A DNA stretch of 50,732 nucleotides from JAWLHA01 sp041690535. Lineage in GTDB: Bacteria; Pseudomonadota; Gammaproteobacteria; Thiohalomonadales; Thiohalomonadaceae. The stretch is from contig JAWLHA010000031.1 in assembly GCA_041690535.1 (NCBI GenBank), positions 1 through 50,732 on the forward strand, in the 5' to 3' direction. The position numbers and the translations under genes were made by a program. Positions within the stretch are counted from its first letter, which is position 1. Each line of letters starts with the position of its first letter. The notes under the pieces were generated by a model that was not told the origin of the DNA, made no database searches, and saw only the letters and a program-made list of their open reading frames with translations. This document shows positions 49,400 to 50,732 of the stretch, piece by piece.

Positions 49400-50098
49400 T
49401 CACTGACACTTGCTGTCCCCGCAGTTCAAGCAGGTCAGGCAGCCGTCCATCTGAATGACCGCTTTGGTCTGGCATTTGCCGCATAGCTGAGCGCCTTCCG
49501 GGATACCATGGTCGCCCGAAGAGGACTCAGACTTCGCGGAACCGCTTGCCTGACGCGCCTCGAACTCCTTCCGCTTGGCCTCGATCAGCGCCTTCTGGTG
49601 CTCATCGAGCCCCTCATCTTTGATGAGACCAATCATCCGCATGTGCTGATCGATCACATCGCCGAGTTCGGCCACCAGGGAGGGCATGTACTTGCCGCCC
49701 TTCTTAAAGTAGCCGCCACGCGGGTCAAACACGGAGCGCAGCTCCTCGACCAGAAAGGTGATCTCCCCACCCTTGCGGAACACCGCAGAGATGATCCGGG
49801 TGAGCGCCACGATCCACATGAAGTGCTCCATGTTCTTCGAGTTGATGAAGACCTCGAAGGGGCGGCGGACCTCCTGCTCGGTACCGGCGTTCAGGATGAT
49901 GTCGTTGATGGTGACGTACAGGGCGTGCTCCGAGAGCGGGGTCTTCACCTTGTAAGTCGAGCCCAGCAACATCTCCGGACGTTCCAGGTTCTCATCCAGA
50001 TGAGCCATGGCCGGCGATTCGGCCGCTGGGGGCGCTTCCTTCTTGACAACCTCGTAGCCGGTGATTTTCCCCTCGATTTTCACTGCTTTAGTGGTCAT
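49400..50098 (-). CDS. NrdJb-like TSCPD protein (class II ribonucleotide reductase C-terminal part)
   Basis: 232 aa. N-terminal linker, then a TSCPD-type domain (RRPFEVFINSKNMEHFMWIV ... GGEITFLVEELRSVFDPRGG) and a C-terminal zinc/redox cysteine tail (CGKCQTKAVIQMDGCLTCLN then CGDSKC). In Pseudomonas-type class II enzymes this part is NrdJb and pairs with NrdJa; no NrdJa is in the window. It could support dNTP supply, or regulate the host enzyme (inference). ATG 50098 follows its leader. Confidence 0.85.
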   Translation of the reverse strand: MTTKAVKIEGKITGYEVVKKEAPPAAESPAMAHLDENLERPEMLLGSTYKVKTPLSEHALYVTINDIILNAGTEQEVRRPFEVFINSKNMEHFMWIVALTRIISAVFRKGGEITFLVEELRSVFDPRGGYFKKGGKYMPSLVAELGDVIDQHMRMIGLIKDEGLDEHQKALIEAKRKEFEARQASGSAKSESSSGDHGIPEGAQLCGKCQTKAVIQMDGCLTCLNCGDSKCQ

Positions 50099-50165
50099 GT
50101 CGATTCTCCTCAACAAAAGCCGGCCACCTGCCGGGGTTCTCTTGCACGTACCGGGGGAAGTGAAA
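50099..50165 (-). promoter_or_regulatory. Minus-strand cassette leader for 50098
   Basis: Minus strand: TTTCAC (50160-50165), N9, TACGTG, GAACC, hairpin CCGGC/GCCGG 50120-50134, GAGGAG. Lies back to back with the leader at 50171. Confidence 0.88.
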
Positions 50166-50170
50166 GTCCG

Positions 50171-50234
50171 TTGCACCGAGGTCGGTAGGTCCCCATGAAC
50201 CCCGGCAGTTCGCCGGACCACGAGGAGAAACGTC
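50171..50234 (+). promoter_or_regulatory. Cassette leader for the gene at 50235
   Basis: TTGCAC 50171-50176, N9, TAGGTC 50186-50191, hairpin CCGGC/GCCGG 50202-50216, GAGGAG 50222-50227. Confidence 0.9.
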
Positions 50235-50390
50235 ATGAGCCAGAAACGATCCGAAGCAGTCCTTCGCTATATGAGACTCACTGGAGCCCAACGATGCGCA
50301 CTGCAAATTATGCTCGGGGTGGAACGTGCGCCGCAGAGACAGGCGTATGAGACGTGCGTTGCCCATATCGAAACGGCGCTTTCGAAGTAG
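50235..50390 (+). CDS. Very small hypothetical protein
   Basis: 51 aa (MSQKRSEAVLRYMRLTGAQR ...), basic and helical, two cysteines. ATG 50235 lies 7 nt after GAGGAG. No family recognised. Confidence 0.7.
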   Translation: MSQKRSEAVLRYMRLTGAQRCALQIMLGVERAPQRQAYETCVAHIETALSK

Positions 50391-50626
50391 GCATGGGCCT
50401 GACTCGGATCGGCCCTTCCAAGCCCCGTTACAAATGCCCTATGCCCCGATATCGAGTAAGTCAGGCGATTGCCAACGCGACCGATATCGGTCTAAACTAC
50501 TTGGAAATGGATTGGGGGTTCCCGGTCGGCGTCAAGGCTCTGGTGCGATCACCGGGGCCTTTTCGCTTTTCAGGGGAACCGTTTCAGGCCATAGCCCTCA
50601 TACCCACTCCCCGCCCCTTCCCTGCC
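50391..50626. other. Gap with palindromes
   Basis: No convincing gene. GGGCC/GGCCC (50395-50414) may be a weak terminator. CGATATCG (about 50446) and the 14-bp perfect palindrome GACCGATATCGGTC (50479-50492) share the core CGATATCG. A frame opening at ATG 50441 stays open to the window end by reading the next leader, so it is not taken as a gene. Confidence 0.5.
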
Positions 50627-50648
50627 ATTTCTCCGGAGGGGCTTTCTC

Positions 50649-50713
50649 TTTCACCCCGTCTGGTATGCCTCCTCGAACCCCGGCATAACGCCCGGTCAAC
50701 AGAGAAGAATCAG
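50649..50713 (+). promoter_or_regulatory. Cassette leader for the last gene
   Basis: TTTCAC 50649-50654, N9, TATGCC 50664-50669, hairpin CCGG/CCGG 50680-50694, AGAGAAG before ATG 50714. A partial type A terminator (CTCCGGAGGGGC then TTTCTCTTT) precedes it. Confidence 0.85.
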
Positions 50714-50732
50714 ATGAGCAAACAACCTAAAC
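50714..50732 (+). CDS. Gene cut by the window end
   Basis: Only MSKQPK is visible behind a normal leader; product unknown. Confidence 0.6.

Noticed and set aside
50441..50732. ORF from ATG 50441 to the window end
   Set aside because: It stays open only by reading through a terminator and the next leader.

Overview
The window looks like part of a large proteobacterial mobile element, most likely a conjugative megaplasmid or an integrative relative. Supporting signs are an R64/IncI-type (type IVb) thin-pilus operon, a KfrA-like plasmid coiled-coil protein, a tyrosine recombinase, a solo fragment of a B12-dependent ribonucleotide reductase, many small accessory genes, and a dense tRNA array. 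tRNA arrays of this kind are known from plasmids and integrative elements of Acidithiobacillus and other Proteobacteria, but the host cannot be named from this sequence. No phage structural genes and no replication initiator are visible.

The most unusual feature is the gene organisation. About fifty small genes, most of them alone, each sit behind a near-identical 60-70 nt leader. The leader is TTGCAC or TTTCAC, exactly 9 nt (rarely 8), TATGTC, 5 nt, GAACC, a short hairpin (usually CCGGC-N5-GCCGG), then GAGGAGAA and the start codon. Most of these genes end in one of two terminators (GCCCCTCTTCGGAGGGGC-T, or a GCCCGG...CCGGGC stem), whose T tract runs straight into the next leader. I count 44 plus-strand and 8 minus-strand leaders, including one cut by the window edge and one split by an inserted gene. 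The hairpin arms covary between copies. The spacing does not fit an ordinary sigma-70 or sigma-54 promoter, so a dedicated transcription system is a reasonable hypothesis.

Layout. 1-5627: small cassette genes, with one empty cassette at the left edge and one two-gene unit with its own sigma-70-like promoter. 5673-17474: the pilus operon behind a sigma-70-like promoter (secretin, PilP-like protein, ATPase, platform protein, two single-membrane-span proteins, a parvulin-like isomerase, two pilin-like proteins, and a 1173-aa tip adhesin made of YadA-head repeats plus an endosialidase-type chaperone domain). 17484-20096: cassettes. 20375-22876: a minus-strand five-gene operon ending in the KfrA-like gene. 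23093-24037: tyrosine recombinase. 24038-35500: the densest cassette field, with paralogues, a 319-bp perfect duplication, a cassette fusion and 11-bp tandem repeats. 33657-39612: two PP-loop (PAPS reductase/DndC-like) genes, one frameshifted in its ATP-binding loop, and a DUF4942-type N6-adenine methyltransferase. 39752-41897: minus-strand cassettes, one encoding a phospholipase A2-like protein. 42025-43648: a possible ribbon-helix-helix regulator, one cassette and an HNH endonuclease. 43709-47130: a minus-strand array of 32 recognisable tRNA genes covering all 20 amino acids, plus one tRNA-like element and one fragment, with inverted repeats at its ends and a boxA-like antitermination motif at its head. 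47190-47900: a structured noncoding stretch. 47916-50732: a XRE regulator, an integron-type gene cassette inserted inside a leader, the ribonucleotide-reductase fragment and further cassettes.

Together the pilus genes would build a mating or attachment pilus with a chaperone-assisted tip adhesin, the tRNA array could support translation, and the cassette field looks like a set of independently transcribed small accessory genes with unknown functions.
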